Assembly (NCBI RefSeq): GCF_000987955.1
Contig: NZ_LAZU01000034.1
Location: 1-64,000 of the forward strand
Reading direction: 5' to 3'
Length of the DNA: 64,000 nt
DNA from: Paenibacillus sp. DMB20
GTDB lineage: Bacteria > Bacillota > Bacilli > Paenibacillales > Paenibacillaceae
Positions 56,144-64,000 of the stretch are shown piece after piece. The translations under genes were made by a program, and so were the position numbers. A model generated the notes under the pieces. That model was not told where the DNA came from. It saw only the letters and a program-made list of their open reading frames with translations, and did no database searches. How positions within the stretch are numbered: the stretch's first letter is position 1; the number at the start of each line of letters is the position of its first letter.

Positions 56144-56992
56144 GCAAAACGAAAATTCTCCTGACTCCCGTCTTGCTGTGGCTGTCGCTGTTCCTGATCA
56201 TCCCGATGCTGATTGTGGTGGGGATTTCGTTTTTACAGCGCGACGCGCTGGGCAACGTTGTCTTCTCTTTCAGCCTCGAAGGCTACAAGACGTTTTTTCG
56301 ATCCGCTGTATATCGGAATATACTGGGACACCCTTGTACTTTCCGTTCTGACGACCGTGATCTGCCTGATCGTCAGCTATCCGCTGGCCTATTATATAAG
56401 CAACGCCTCCCCGCGTATCCAGACTTGGGGACTCATTCTTATCACAGTGCCGTTCTGGATCAACTTTTTGATCCGTACGTATGCGTGGGTGCTGCTTCTG
56501 CGGACGCAAGGCGTGGTGAACTCGCTGCTCCTGGATTGGGGATGGATCAGCGAGCCACTGCAGCTGCTCTACACCAAAGGGGCGGTTCTGCTCGGCATGG
56601 TTTATAATTTTATCCCGTTTATGGTGCTGCCGATTTATGTGGCGCTGGAGCAGATGGATAAGCGTCTTCTAGACGCCGCAGCCGATCTCGGCGCTTCCCG
56701 GTGGAGGGCGTTTCGGCATATTACGCTCCCGCAGAGCAAATCGGGGATCATGACCGGCTGTATTCTGGTGTACGTATCCACGACCGGGATGTTTGTGGTC
56801 ACGGATATTTTGGGCGGCGCCAAATCGGCCATGATCAGCAACATCATTCAGGCGCAGTTTCTCGGGGCCCGGAACTGGCCATTCGGGGCGGCGCTGTCTG
56901 TCATATTCGTCATCACCTCGCTGGTGCTGATTATGCTGTTTAACCGGGCGATGCAGGCCCGACACCAGCGCGTGAAGGAGGGGAGAGCGTGA
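56140..56992 (+). CDS. potB: Spermidine/putrescine importer permease PotB (frameshift)
   Basis: About 283 residues after removing one T from T6 at 56293-56298 (corrected SLEGYKTFFDPLYIGIYWDT). Six membrane segments and the permease EAA-type loop DAAADLGASRWRAFRHITLP. Start ATG overlaps the potA stop, and the stop overlaps the potC start (GTGA). Confidence 0.92.
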
Positions 56993-57796
56993 AGAAGCGG
57001 AATCACCCTCTGCTCGGGGTACACTCGTTCCTGATGATGGCTTTCATCTATGTGCCGATCATCATGATCATCATATTTTCTTTTTAACAACACGCGTCTC
57101 AGCGGCAGCTGGGAGGGCTTTACGTTTGACTGGTACGTCTCGTTGTTCGATAACCGGCATGTCATGGAAGCCCTCATGAACAGCTTGACCGTTGCCGTCA
57201 TTTCAACGATCCTTTCGACGGTTCTCGGCACACTCGCGGCCTTGTCGCTGCGTAAACTGGGAAGAAAGGGCCGAAGCGGCATGAATAGCCTTCTTTATTT
57301 ACCGGTGGTCATTCCGGACATTATTATGGGCCTATCGCTCCTTGTGCTGTTTACGCAGCTTGACGTGTCGCCCGGCAAAATGACGATCATCATCGCGCAT
57401 ATCACGTTCAGCCTGTCTTATGTGTATGTGGTGGTTTCCGCCCGGCTGGCCAATATGGGCAAACAGCTGGAGGAAGCCGCCTTTGACCTTGGGGCAAGCC
57501 GGTGGCAGACCTTCCGCCATGTAACGCTTCCTCAGATCTCGCCCGGAATTATCGCCGGCGCCCTGATCGCGTTTACGCTGTCGCTGGATGATTTCATGGT
57601 CAGCTTTTTCGTGGCGGGACCCAGCTCCACCACGCTGCCGATTTACATTTATGCCCAGGTTAAACGGGGGATTTCCCCGGAAATCAATGCGCTTTGCACG
57701 CTGCTCATTCTGGTGAGCGTAACGCTGATTTTGTTGGCGCAGTATATTCTTAACCGGGGCAAGGGACAGAAGAAGCACAAAACCCTGCCGATTTAA
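56989..57796 (+). CDS. potC: Spermidine/putrescine importer permease PotC (frameshift)
   Basis: About 268 residues after removing one T from T5 at 57081-57085. Uncorrected, the first frame stops after 32 codons (IIIFSF-stop). Corrected it reads IFSFNNTRLSGSWEGFTFDW. EAA-type loop EEAAFDLGASRWQTFRHVTL. GTG 56989 overlaps the potB stop. Confidence 0.92.
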
Positions 57797-57860
57797 GCGA
57801 AACGCGCTTTTCGGAATAGATACCATACCAGGTTTTAACGGAAAGAGAGGAGATAGGGAA

Positions 57861-58913
57861 TTGAAAAAAATGAGATGGACCCGTCTGCTGCTGGCAGGCA
57901 TGCTCGCTGCAGTGTCGATTGCATCCTTGGCGGCTTGCGGCTCGGAGAAGGAAACCTTGCATATCTACAGCTGGGCGGACAACTTCGATCCGGCGGTGCT
58001 TGAGGATTTCGAGAAGCAGTTTAACGTGAAGGTTACCTACGACAACTACGCGAATAATGAGGACCTGCTGGCCAAAATCAAAGCAGGCGGCAACGGATAT
58101 GACCTGATCCAGCCTTCGGACTACATGGTTAAGACCATGATCAATATGGACCTGCTGGAGCCGCTTGACATGAACAATATTCCGAACTTCGAGAACATCT
58201 CGGATACGTTTAAGAGTCCCGAGTTCGATCCGGGCAACAAGTATTCCATCGTATACATGTCCGGCGTTACGGGGATCGCATATAACAAGAAGTATGTGAA
58301 AGACGAAATCAAAAGCTGGAAAGACCTTTGGAATCCGGCCTATAAAGGAAAAGTGCTGCTCCTTGACGACAACCGGGAGATGATCGGCATGGCGCTGAAG
58401 AAACAGGGCAAATCCAACAGCACGACGGATGAAGCCGAGATCAAAGCGGCGGTGGATGATCTGAAAACCCTGCTGCCGAACGTGCTCGCTTTTGACACGG
58501 ATAATATTAAGCAGAAAATGATTCAAGAGGAAGGCTGGATCGCGACCGTATGGTCGGGGGATGCCTCCTTTATTACGAAGGATAATCCGGATGTGGGTTA
58601 TGTGGTGCCGGAGGAAGGCGCAACCATATTCGCCGACAACTACGCCATTCCAAAGGGCGCCAAGAACAAAGAACTGGCCGAGAAGTTCATCAATTTCATG
58701 ATGGACCCGAAAGTGAGCGCGAAAAATTATGAGTTCATCGGCTACAGCAACCCGAACGCGAAAGCGATGGAGTTCCATAGCGAGGAATACCGCGCCGACA
58801 AAATGATCAACCTGACCGACGAAGAGCTGAAGCGCACCGAATGGCTCGGCGACGTGGGAGAGGCGCTGCAAATTTACGACCGTTTCTGGACGGAGCTGAA
58901 AAGCGGAAGATAA
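57861..58913 (+). CDS. potD: Spermidine/putrescine-binding lipoprotein
   Basis: 350 residues. Signal peptide with lipobox SLAACG, then LHIYSWADNFDPAVLEDFEK and SWKDLWNPAYKGKV, as in PotD-type binding proteins. Start TTG 57861 behind AGAGGAG. ATG 57870 is an alternative. Completes potABCD with all parts of the importer. Confidence 0.92.
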   Translation: MKKMRWTRLLLAGMLAAVSIASLAACGSEKETLHIYSWADNFDPAVLEDFEKQFNVKVTYDNYANNEDLLAKIKAGGNGYDLIQPSDYMVKTMINMDLLEPLDMNNIPNFENISDTFKSPEFDPGNKYSIVYMSGVTGIAYNKKYVKDEIKSWKDLWNPAYKGKVLLLDDNREMIGMALKKQGKSNSTTDEAEIKAAVDDLKTLLPNVLAFDTDNIKQKMIQEEGWIATVWSGDASFITKDNPDVGYVVPEEGATIFADNYAIPKGAKNKELAEKFINFMMDPKVSAKNYEFIGYSNPNAKAMEFHSEEYRADKMINLTDEELKRTEWLGDVGEALQIYDRFWTELKSGR

Positions 58914-58925
58914 GCTGTATGTTCA

Positions 58926-58965
58926 AAAAGTCTTGCCCTGCGAATGCAGGGTGAGGCTTTTTTCT
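58926..58965 (+). terminator. Intrinsic terminator after potD
   Basis: AAAAGTCTTGCCCTGC pairs with GCAGGGTGAGGCTTTT with G-T pairs, loop GAAT, then T. Confidence 0.88.
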
Positions 58966-59124
58966 TGGAGTAAAGAAAGTTTACAATTTATTTCGATTTG
59001 CCAATCGTTGGCATCAAAATTGTCACCAGGATTGTTACCTCTCTCGCTGACCGTGCTTCTATAATAAAAAAGGGTAATATATACAAGAATAATCTTACTT
59101 AATTTATGGAAGAGGTGGACGATC

Positions 59125-60197
59125 ATGAACTCAAACATGAAATGGTGCTCCGCCGTACTCGCAGCCGGGGTGCTGCTGGGCGGAATCGGATGGCAGGGAA
59201 CGACGGCTGAGGCAAGCGCGGCAAAAGCCGCCGTGGTTAGCCAAAAGGCAGCCAAGTCGGAAGTGGCATTGAAATGGAACGGAAAGGCAATCGCTCAAAA
59301 GGGATTGCTCAGCCAAGGCTCGGTGTATGTTCCGGCTGCAGCTGTGCGCGACGCGCTTGGCGTCCCGCTTAAATATGATAAGAAGAACAAAGTTTATACG
59401 CTGGGCAAAGGTTATAACCAGGTGACGGCCGCGGTGTACGATGCCGGCGAAATCGGAATATCGGTCAATGGTTTTTACGTGGGCGAGCCCGGCGGACAGA
59501 TGATCAACGGACGCCTGTACATCCCATTCAAAGTACTGAGCGAGTACATGGGGGTTCAAGGACAGTGGAACCCGTCGCTAAAAACGCTTAGCATGTCCGC
59601 AAAAAAAACAGAACGATATTACGATCGGCTCCGAGACGTTGAAAAAAATCGGATAAAAAGGCAAGCATCGAAATCCGTTATCCGGTCATTAGCGGGCTTG
59701 GCAACAAAGATGTGCAGGCAAAAATGAATGCGGTCTTTAAAAAACATGCCGAAACGTTTCTGGAATCTTCGTTGAAGGGTCTGAAGGAAGTTCCTGCGCC
59801 CCAAAACGGCGTCCCGTACGAATACAAAGGCGATTTTGTCGTCCACTACAATGCCAAGGGTCTGCTTAGCTTGACGTCTTACGAATATACCTATTCCGGC
59901 GGAGCCCACGGCATGACCTACCGTACGAGCCACACGTTCTCGCTGAAGGACGGCAAAGAGCTTAAGCTTAGCGATGTGATCAACCTGATAGGGAAGAACA
60001 AACAGAAGCTGAACGATCTGGTGTTGAACCAAATGAAGAAAGAAGGAGGCTACCTTGGCGGATTTAAAGGGGTGCCTGCCGACGCCGATTTCTATCTGAA
60101 GGACAATGCCGCGGTTCTGTACTTCCAGCTGTATGAGTATACCGCCTACGCTTACGGTTTTCCGGAGTTTGAACTTCCACTGAAGGCATGGAAATAA
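59125..60197 (+). CDS. Exported protein with copper-amine-oxidase-like N-domain and DUF3298 domain (two frameshifts)
   Basis: About 356 residues after correction. Signal peptide (about 1-32), then a copper amine oxidase N-terminal-type domain (VYVPAAAVRDALGV, RLYIPFKVLSEYMGVQGQW), and a C-terminal DUF4163/DUF3298 part (YEYTYSGGAHGMTYRTSHTF). Extra A in A8 at 59601-59608 and A7 at 59642-59648 break the frame. Removing both gives SAKKQNDITIGSETLKKSDK and then KASIEIRYPVISGLG. ATG 59125 behind AGAGGTGG. Probably acts in the cell wall. Function unknown. Confidence 0.82.
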
Positions 60198-60250
60198 TGC
60201 CGTAGCTTTTTAGAAATGCGGCCAACATGGCCTAATAATAAGTGAAGTAT

Positions 60251-60322
60251 CACAAAGACACCTTTCGTCACCGTTCAAAGGCGTATAACGTCTATGGAGT
60301 CGCGGCGGAAGGTGTCTTTGTG
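60251..60322. repeat. Inverted repeat with 44-nt spacer
   Basis: CACAAAGACACCTT (60251-60264) is perfectly complementary to AAGGTGTCTTTGTG (60309-60322), extendable by three pairs (one wobble). No T run follows on either strand. It covers the stop of the membrane protein gene at 60292. Confidence 0.7.
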
Positions 60323-60780
60323 CGTATAAAGGCGCCTGCGGCATAACCTGCCATTCCTAATAACCACGCGATCGAGATGAGGGCGGCAAACTGACCGACG
60401 TCTGAAGGGAGATTAAAAAAAGAAACGCAGTCCATAAAATGGGGCGGCATAAAGAAGCACGGTTGGAATTAGCAGGATAAATGATTTCATCACATAACCA
60501 AGCGACAGCAGCAGGGCTCCGAGGAACCAGTAGGCCGTGTACCAACGCACAAAGTAACGTTGATTATAATAGCCCATGAAAAGGCCGACGAGCAGCAACA
60601 ACAGCACCGCAATGACCGATGTGACGATATGCAGCGGTTCCGGGAGGTTTCCCTTGAACGCGGGGAGGTAATTGATGAGGCTAAACGGGATGGAGCCGAT
60701 AAACAAAAGGAAGACGAAGGATATCCGATTACCCAAAACGGAATCACTCCCATCCATAAGATTAATCCAATTGTATCCAA
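60292..60780 (-). CDS. Small membrane protein, unknown function (one or two indels)
   Basis: The main frame encodes three hydrophobic segments (ISFVFLLFIGSIPFSLINYL, then TSVIAVLLLLLVGLFMGYY and a third). An extra base in A7 at 60415-60421 truncates it after GLRFFF. With six it continues NLPSDVGQFAALISIAWLLG to a stop at 60292. The N-terminus is unclear: ATG 60757 has no ribosome site, while TTG 60780 in another frame (MDTIGLILWMGVIP) would join if one C were missing. No family recognised. Confidence 0.5.
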
Positions 60781-60833
60781 ACCTGATGTTCTTTGTCTAA
60801 TGATTCATGAAAACGTACACCATGAAGACGGAA

Positions 60834-60874
60834 AAAGGACTAATAGCCACTAACGGGCTACCAGTCCTTTTGCA
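60834..60874 (-). terminator. Terminator of clpP
   Basis: AAAAGGACT pairs with AGTCCTTTT with an inner TAGCC/GGCTA helix. On the minus strand it runs into TTTTT. Confidence 0.85.
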
Positions 60875-60905
60875 AATGCTTAAGAAGTACTTTTGATTAC
60901 ATCAA

Positions 60906-61502
60906 TTAAATGCCTTGCGGAGGCGTGTTCTCGAGCACCTTATCGACCAGGCCGTATTCCATAGCTTCGGCTGCCGTCATGAAATAGTCGCGGTCGGTGT
61001 CCTTCTCGATCCGTTCCAGCGGTTGGCCCGTGCGCTCAGCCAGAATGCGGTTCAGCTTGTCGCGCATTTTCAGGATCCGGCGTGCGCGGATTTCGATGTC
61101 GGTTGCTTGACCTTGGGCACCACCGAGCGGCTGGTGAATCATGATTTCGCTGTTCGGCAGCGCGTAACGCTTGCCTTTGGCACCCGCGTTCAGCAGGAAT
61201 GCGCCCATGGAAGCCGCCATGCCGACACAGATGGTCGAAACGTCCGGCTTAATGAACTGCATCGTATCAAAAATGGCCATGCCGGCGGTAATCGATCCGC
61301 CCGGGCTGTTAATGTAAAGATGAATGTCCTTCTCGGGATCCTCTGCCGTCAAGAACAGCATTTGGGCAATGATGGAATTGGCGACCACGTCATTGACGTC
61401 GGAACCGAGGAAGATAATGCGGTCTTTCAGCAATCTGGAATAGATGTCGTACGCCCGCTCGCCGCGGTTGCTCTGTTCTACGACCATAGGGATGAAACTC
61501 AT
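60906..61502 (-). CDS. clpP: ATP-dependent Clp protease proteolytic subunit
   Basis: 198 residues. Catalytic triad is complete: Ser98 in VGMAASMG, His123 in MIHQPLGG, Asp172 in DTDRDYF. The N-terminal SFIPMVVEQSNRGERAYDIY loop is typical. Forms the 14-subunit chamber used with ClpC, ClpX and ClpE. ATG 61502 lies behind GAGGAGG. It lies on the minus strand, opposite to cggR and the rapZ cluster. Confidence 0.97.
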   Translation of the reverse strand: MSFIPMVVEQSNRGERAYDIYSRLLKDRIIFLGSDVNDVVANSIIAQMLFLTAEDPEKDIHLYINSPGGSITAGMAIFDTMQFIKPDVSTICVGMAASMGAFLLNAGAKGKRYALPNSEIMIHQPLGGAQGQATDIEIRARRILKMRDKLNRILAERTGQPLERIEKDTDRDYFMTAAEAMEYGLVDKVLENTPPQGI

Positions 61503-61670
61503 ATGGACAACCTCCTCTTAAATGCATTCCTCATTAAAATACTGTTACCGTATTACCCACATGATAAACAATTCCAATCATAAAGTCAAAGAAAGTCAAA
61601 CTATGAAGTAAAAAAAAAGAGCCGTTTTAGGCACTAGTGGGTAAACAGTATTTAAAGTTTTGAAAATAAA

Positions 61671-61744
61671 TGGCGCGCCGCGAGGAATCGAACCTCGATC
61701 TCAGGCTCCGGAGGCCTACGTCATATCCATTGGACCACGGGCGC
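61671..61744 (-). tRNA. tRNA-Arg (CCG), with one base missing in the acceptor stem
   Basis: On the minus strand: 5' acceptor GCGCCCG, anticodon loop CTCCGGA (CCG), T arm CGAGG-TTCGATT-CCTCG, 3' CCA encoded. The 3' acceptor strand reads CGGCGC, six instead of seven nt. One more G (CGGGCGC) would pair perfectly. This looks like a lost base in a C/G run. Confidence 0.88.
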
Positions 61745-62051
61745 AAAATTAGCAACGAAGATGATTATACCTCATTATTGAGAAAAAAACAAGTGCTTGA
61801 ACAACTTCCTTCGATCGATTTAAATCACGTGTTTACGTTTCGGAATTGCCGGCAACTCGGGACTGGCAAGCTGCGTGTTCCAAGATGCAATGTATTTACA
61901 ATATAATGGCATGCCCGCAACCGGATCGTTTTGGGATATAAACGGATGAGCGCCAAAAATGACGCGGGAATTCTCCTGACGTTTGTTTTACATCCCATTC
62001 GACCAAGACATGTTATGATAAAAGAAAAAGTGGTTAAGGAGAGGTATGGTC
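61745..62051 (+). other. No gene seen; degV upstream region
   Basis: About 307 nt. No supported gene. An extended -10 (TG-T-TATGAT, 62011-62019) lies about 35 nt before the degV-family start. Confidence 0.5.
62011..62019 (+). promoter_or_regulatory. Extended -10 element before the DegV-family gene
   Basis: TG-T-TATGAT. No good -35. Confidence 0.4.
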
Positions 62052-62927
62052 ATGAATCAGGTTCGTGTCCTTGCTGACAGCGCAATCGACCTTCCCGGGT
62101 CCGTCCTGGAGGAGCTGAACATCACGAGGCTGCCGATAATCGTAACCCAGGATCAGAATCAATACGAGGACGGCGTTACTATTCAACCGAAGCAAATGTT
62201 CGATGGGATGCGCCAGGGGCTGGTATACAAAACGTCCCAAGTTCCGATGGAGCGGTTCCAGCAGACATTCACAGCCATCGCGGAATCCGGCGAAGAGGCG
62301 CTCTACATTGCATTTTCTTCCAAGCTATCGGGTACATACGCGTCCTCGCGGATGATGCTCGACATGGTTAAGGAGGATTATCCTGACGCAGCGATAGATA
62401 TCATCGATTCCAAATGCGCCTCCTTGGGCTTCGGCCTCGTCGTCGAACAAGCGGCTCGCTGGGCGGCCGAGGGGATGTCCCGCGAACGTCTCGTCTCCAA
62501 GGTGCGCGCCTTGGCCGCGGGGCTGGAGCATGTATTCACCGTGGATGATCTGGAATACTTGTACCGCGGGGGCCGGGTAAGCAAATCTTCCGCCGTTATC
62601 GGGGGCGTGTTGAACATTAAGCCGGTACTGCATGTGGAGGATGGCAAGCTTATTCCTGTGGACAAGGTCAGAGGAAGGAAAAAGTCGATTCAGCGGCTGG
62701 CTGACCTGATGGAGCAGCGCGCCAATCTGGAAGACAAGGATCAGCTGATCGGTATCGCCCACGGCGACGACGTGGAAGCGATGGAGATGCTGAAGCAAAT
62801 CATAAACGAACGGTTCGGGATGCATAACATCATGACCGGCTCGATCGGCTGCGCGATCGGCGCCCATTCCGGTCCGGGCACCCTCGCTCTGTTCTTCCGC
62901 AGCCGCACCTATACGGAAGCCGATTAA
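62052..62927 (+). CDS. DegV family fatty-acid-binding protein
   Basis: 291 residues, DegV fold (VRVLADSAIDLPGSVLEELN, IAFSSKLSGTYASSRM, LEYLYRGGRVSKSSAVIGG, KPVLHVEDGKLIPVDKVRGR). Members such as FakB carry fatty acids for the FakA kinase. Which lipid binds here is unknown. ATG 62052 is preferred behind AAGGAGAGG. ATG 62046 is too close to it. Confidence 0.9.
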   Translation: MNQVRVLADSAIDLPGSVLEELNITRLPIIVTQDQNQYEDGVTIQPKQMFDGMRQGLVYKTSQVPMERFQQTFTAIAESGEEALYIAFSSKLSGTYASSRMMLDMVKEDYPDAAIDIIDSKCASLGFGLVVEQAARWAAEGMSRERLVSKVRALAAGLEHVFTVDDLEYLYRGGRVSKSSAVIGGVLNIKPVLHVEDGKLIPVDKVRGRKKSIQRLADLMEQRANLEDKDQLIGIAHGDDVEAMEMLKQIINERFGMHNIMTGSIGCAIGAHSGPGTLALFFRSRTYTEAD

Positions 62928-62942
62928 TCAGGCGATAACAGA

Positions 62943-62969
62943 AGCCCCGCTCCGGAAGGATGCGGGGCT
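62943..62969 (+). terminator. Hairpin after the DegV-family gene
   Basis: AGCCCCGC pairs with GCGGGGCT, 11-nt loop. The T run is weak (CTGCATATC). Confidence 0.55.
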
Positions 62970-63178
62970 CTGCATATCTATTTCATGCTGAAGACTACTG
63001 TCGAATCGAGTTCTCATTGTCATTTACGGTGATCGAGCAGAACATGCAGGCCGATTCCTGTGGCGTATGGAAGAATGAATAGTCGCTGCTAATGATAGTC
63101 GTTTCCCCCTGTCAGCATAGGCAGAAAGAATAAAGCGCATAAGAATGCCCGAGGCTGAGAAATATACATTCGGAACAC

Positions 63179-63207
63179 TTGCAACCTTCATAAATATTGG
63201 TTAGAAT
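63179..63207 (+). promoter_or_regulatory. SigA-type promoter of cggR
   Basis: TTGCAA, 17 nt, TAGAAT. It ends 6 nt before the first operator repeat, so bound CggR would block it. Confidence 0.72.
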
Positions 63208-63213
63208 AAGGGT

Positions 63214-63250
63214 GGGACTCAAAAAGTTTGGCTGGGACATTTTTCGACCA
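63214..63250 (+). promoter_or_regulatory. CggR operator, tandem GGGAC repeats
   Basis: GGGAC at 63214-63218 and again at 63234-63238, a 20-nt period, each followed by an A/T-rich half. This is the same spacing as in the CggR operator of Bacillus subtilis, recalled from literature. Lies between promoter and cggR start. Confidence 0.72.
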
Positions 63251-63291
63251 TCGATAGTGAGGTCCAAGACGAAGTTGCAGGAGTGGAAAGC

Positions 63292-64000
63292 ATGCGTAAC
63301 CTAATAGAAATACAAGAGCAGCTTCTGCCCGATCTCATGGATACTCTCAAACGAAGGTACACGATTCTTCACCAGATCAAGTTAGCCGGAATGGTGGGGC
63401 GCCGAACGCTCGCCTCATCCTTGTCCATGACTGAGCGTGTGCTGAGGGCGGAGACGGATTTCCTGAAGGCGCAGGGGTTGATCGAGATTGAAACGCTTGG
63501 GATGAGGATTAGCGAGGCTGGCGAGCATCTGCTGGAACAGCTTGAACCGGTGATGAAGGACCTGTTCGGTCTGGCAGATCTCGAAGAGAAGATCCGTGAA
63601 GCCTACGAACTGCGTAAGGTGGTTATTGTCCCGGGTGACAGTGAGTCTTCCGATGACGTGAAACGCGAGCTCGGACGGGCCGGGGCAAGAGCGCTGCTCT
63701 GCGTTGTCCGAAGCGGAGACATCGTAGCGGTGACAGGCGGATCCACGCTCGCCGAGGTGGCCGAGCAGATGGCGCCTCCGACGGCAGGGCCTTTGACGGG
63801 AGCCTGGTTTGTCCCTGCAAGGGGCGGCTTGGGCGAGAGCGTTGAGATTCAGGCCAACACGATTGCCTCGAAGATGGCAAAGAAGGTTGGCGCCGAATAC
63901 AGGCTGCTCCATGTGCCGGATCTGCTGAGTGACGATGCTTACCAATCCTTGGTTCAGGACCATCATATCCAGGAGATTGTGGACGTGATCCGTCAATCGT
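63292..64000 (+). CDS. cggR: Central glycolytic genes regulator CggR (partial, runs off the window)
   Basis: First 236 residues of a SorC/DeoR-type repressor of the gapA operon that responds to fructose 1,6-bisphosphate. N-terminal helix-turn-helix (about 25-70, VGRRTLASSLSMTERVLRAE), then the sugar-binding domain with VVIVPGDSES and VAVTGGSTLAEVA. ATG 63292 is behind AGGAGTGG. The operator lies at its own promoter, so it is autoregulated. gapA is expected just beyond the window. Confidence 0.93.
   Translation, partial: MRNLIEIQEQLLPDLMDTLKRRYTILHQIKLAGMVGRRTLASSLSMTERVLRAETDFLKAQGLIEIETLGMRISEAGEHLLEQLEPVMKDLFGLADLEEKIREAYELRKVVIVPGDSESSDDVKRELGRAGARALLCVVRSGDIVAVTGGSTLAEVAEQMAPPTAGPLTGAWFVPARGGLGESVEIQANTIASKMAKKVGAEYRLLHVPDLLSDDAYQSLVQDHHIQEIVDVIRQS

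Noticed and set aside
1647..60421. Programmed ribosomal frameshifting as the cause of the broken frames
   Set aside because: The sites occur in unrelated genes, always at plain A/T runs, without slippery heptamers plus stem-loops or internal ribosome sites in common.
61670..61906. 78-codon plus-strand frame
   Set aside because: It runs across the tRNA-Arg gene on the opposite strand.

Overview
The window is a chromosomal segment of a spore-forming member of the Bacillota, most likely Paenibacillus or a close relative. Evidence: the Bacillus-type gene order hprK-lgt-ppaX-yvoF-his operon-yvcD-trxB and rapZ-glmR-whiA-crh-clpP-cggR, a CotF-type spore coat protein, moderately high G+C with strong AGGAGG-type ribosome binding sites, and an exported protein with a copper-amine-oxidase-type N-terminal domain, common in Paenibacillus. 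No phage, insertion sequence, CRISPR array or integrase was seen.

Layout. 1-1280: 3' end of a 23S rRNA gene followed directly, with no 5S gene, by eight tRNA genes (Ser, Met, Val, Thr, Asp, Phe, Tyr, Lys), with an intrinsic-terminator-like hairpin inside the array. 1.3-3.9 kb: a PucR/CdaR-type regulator and an MsmX-type sugar-ABC ATPase. 4.4-7.6 kb: hprK, lgt, ppaX, yvoF. 7.9-9.1 kb: a membrane acyltransferase. 9.65-18.5 kb: hisZGDBHAF-IE-J and a prs gene, covering most of histidine synthesis together with PRPP supply. 18.5-21.3 kb: TPR protein (YvcD-like) and trxB. 21.5-50.4 kb: an accessory stretch lying between trxB and rapZ. It holds small membrane proteins, a Fur-type siderophore uptake locus, a glycoside hydrolase remnant, a VanZ-RDD protein, DUF4177, DUF3891, a methyltransferase, an antimicrobial-peptide-type two-component/ABC module with an embedded exported metallopeptidase, a YvfRSTU-like module, and a sugar block (SDR dehydrogenase, GH13 alpha-glucosidase, ROK glucokinase). 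50.4-53.7 kb: rapZ, glmR, whiA, crh-like HPr. 54-60.8 kb: SIMPL protein, potABCD and exported or membrane proteins. 60.9 kb to the end: clpP, tRNA-Arg, degV-family gene and the 5' part of cggR with its operator.

A striking property is that about 22 positions in 16 otherwise convincing genes (hprK, hisG, whiA, potB, potC, the GH13 enzyme and others) carry exactly one extra base in an A or T run of 5-9 nt. Removing that base restores a family-typical protein each time. The simplest reading is systematic homopolymer error in the assembly, so these genes are annotated here as single genes spanning the shift. At least one tRNA (Arg-CCG) and possibly one protein gene appear instead to lack one base in a C/G run.

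Functional themes: HPr-Ser46 signalling (hprK, an HPr/Crh protein), envelope-stress and peptide-antibiotic sensing (two separate two-component/ABC modules), histidine biosynthesis fed by a local PRPP synthetase, iron and polyamine import, and control of lower glycolysis by CggR.
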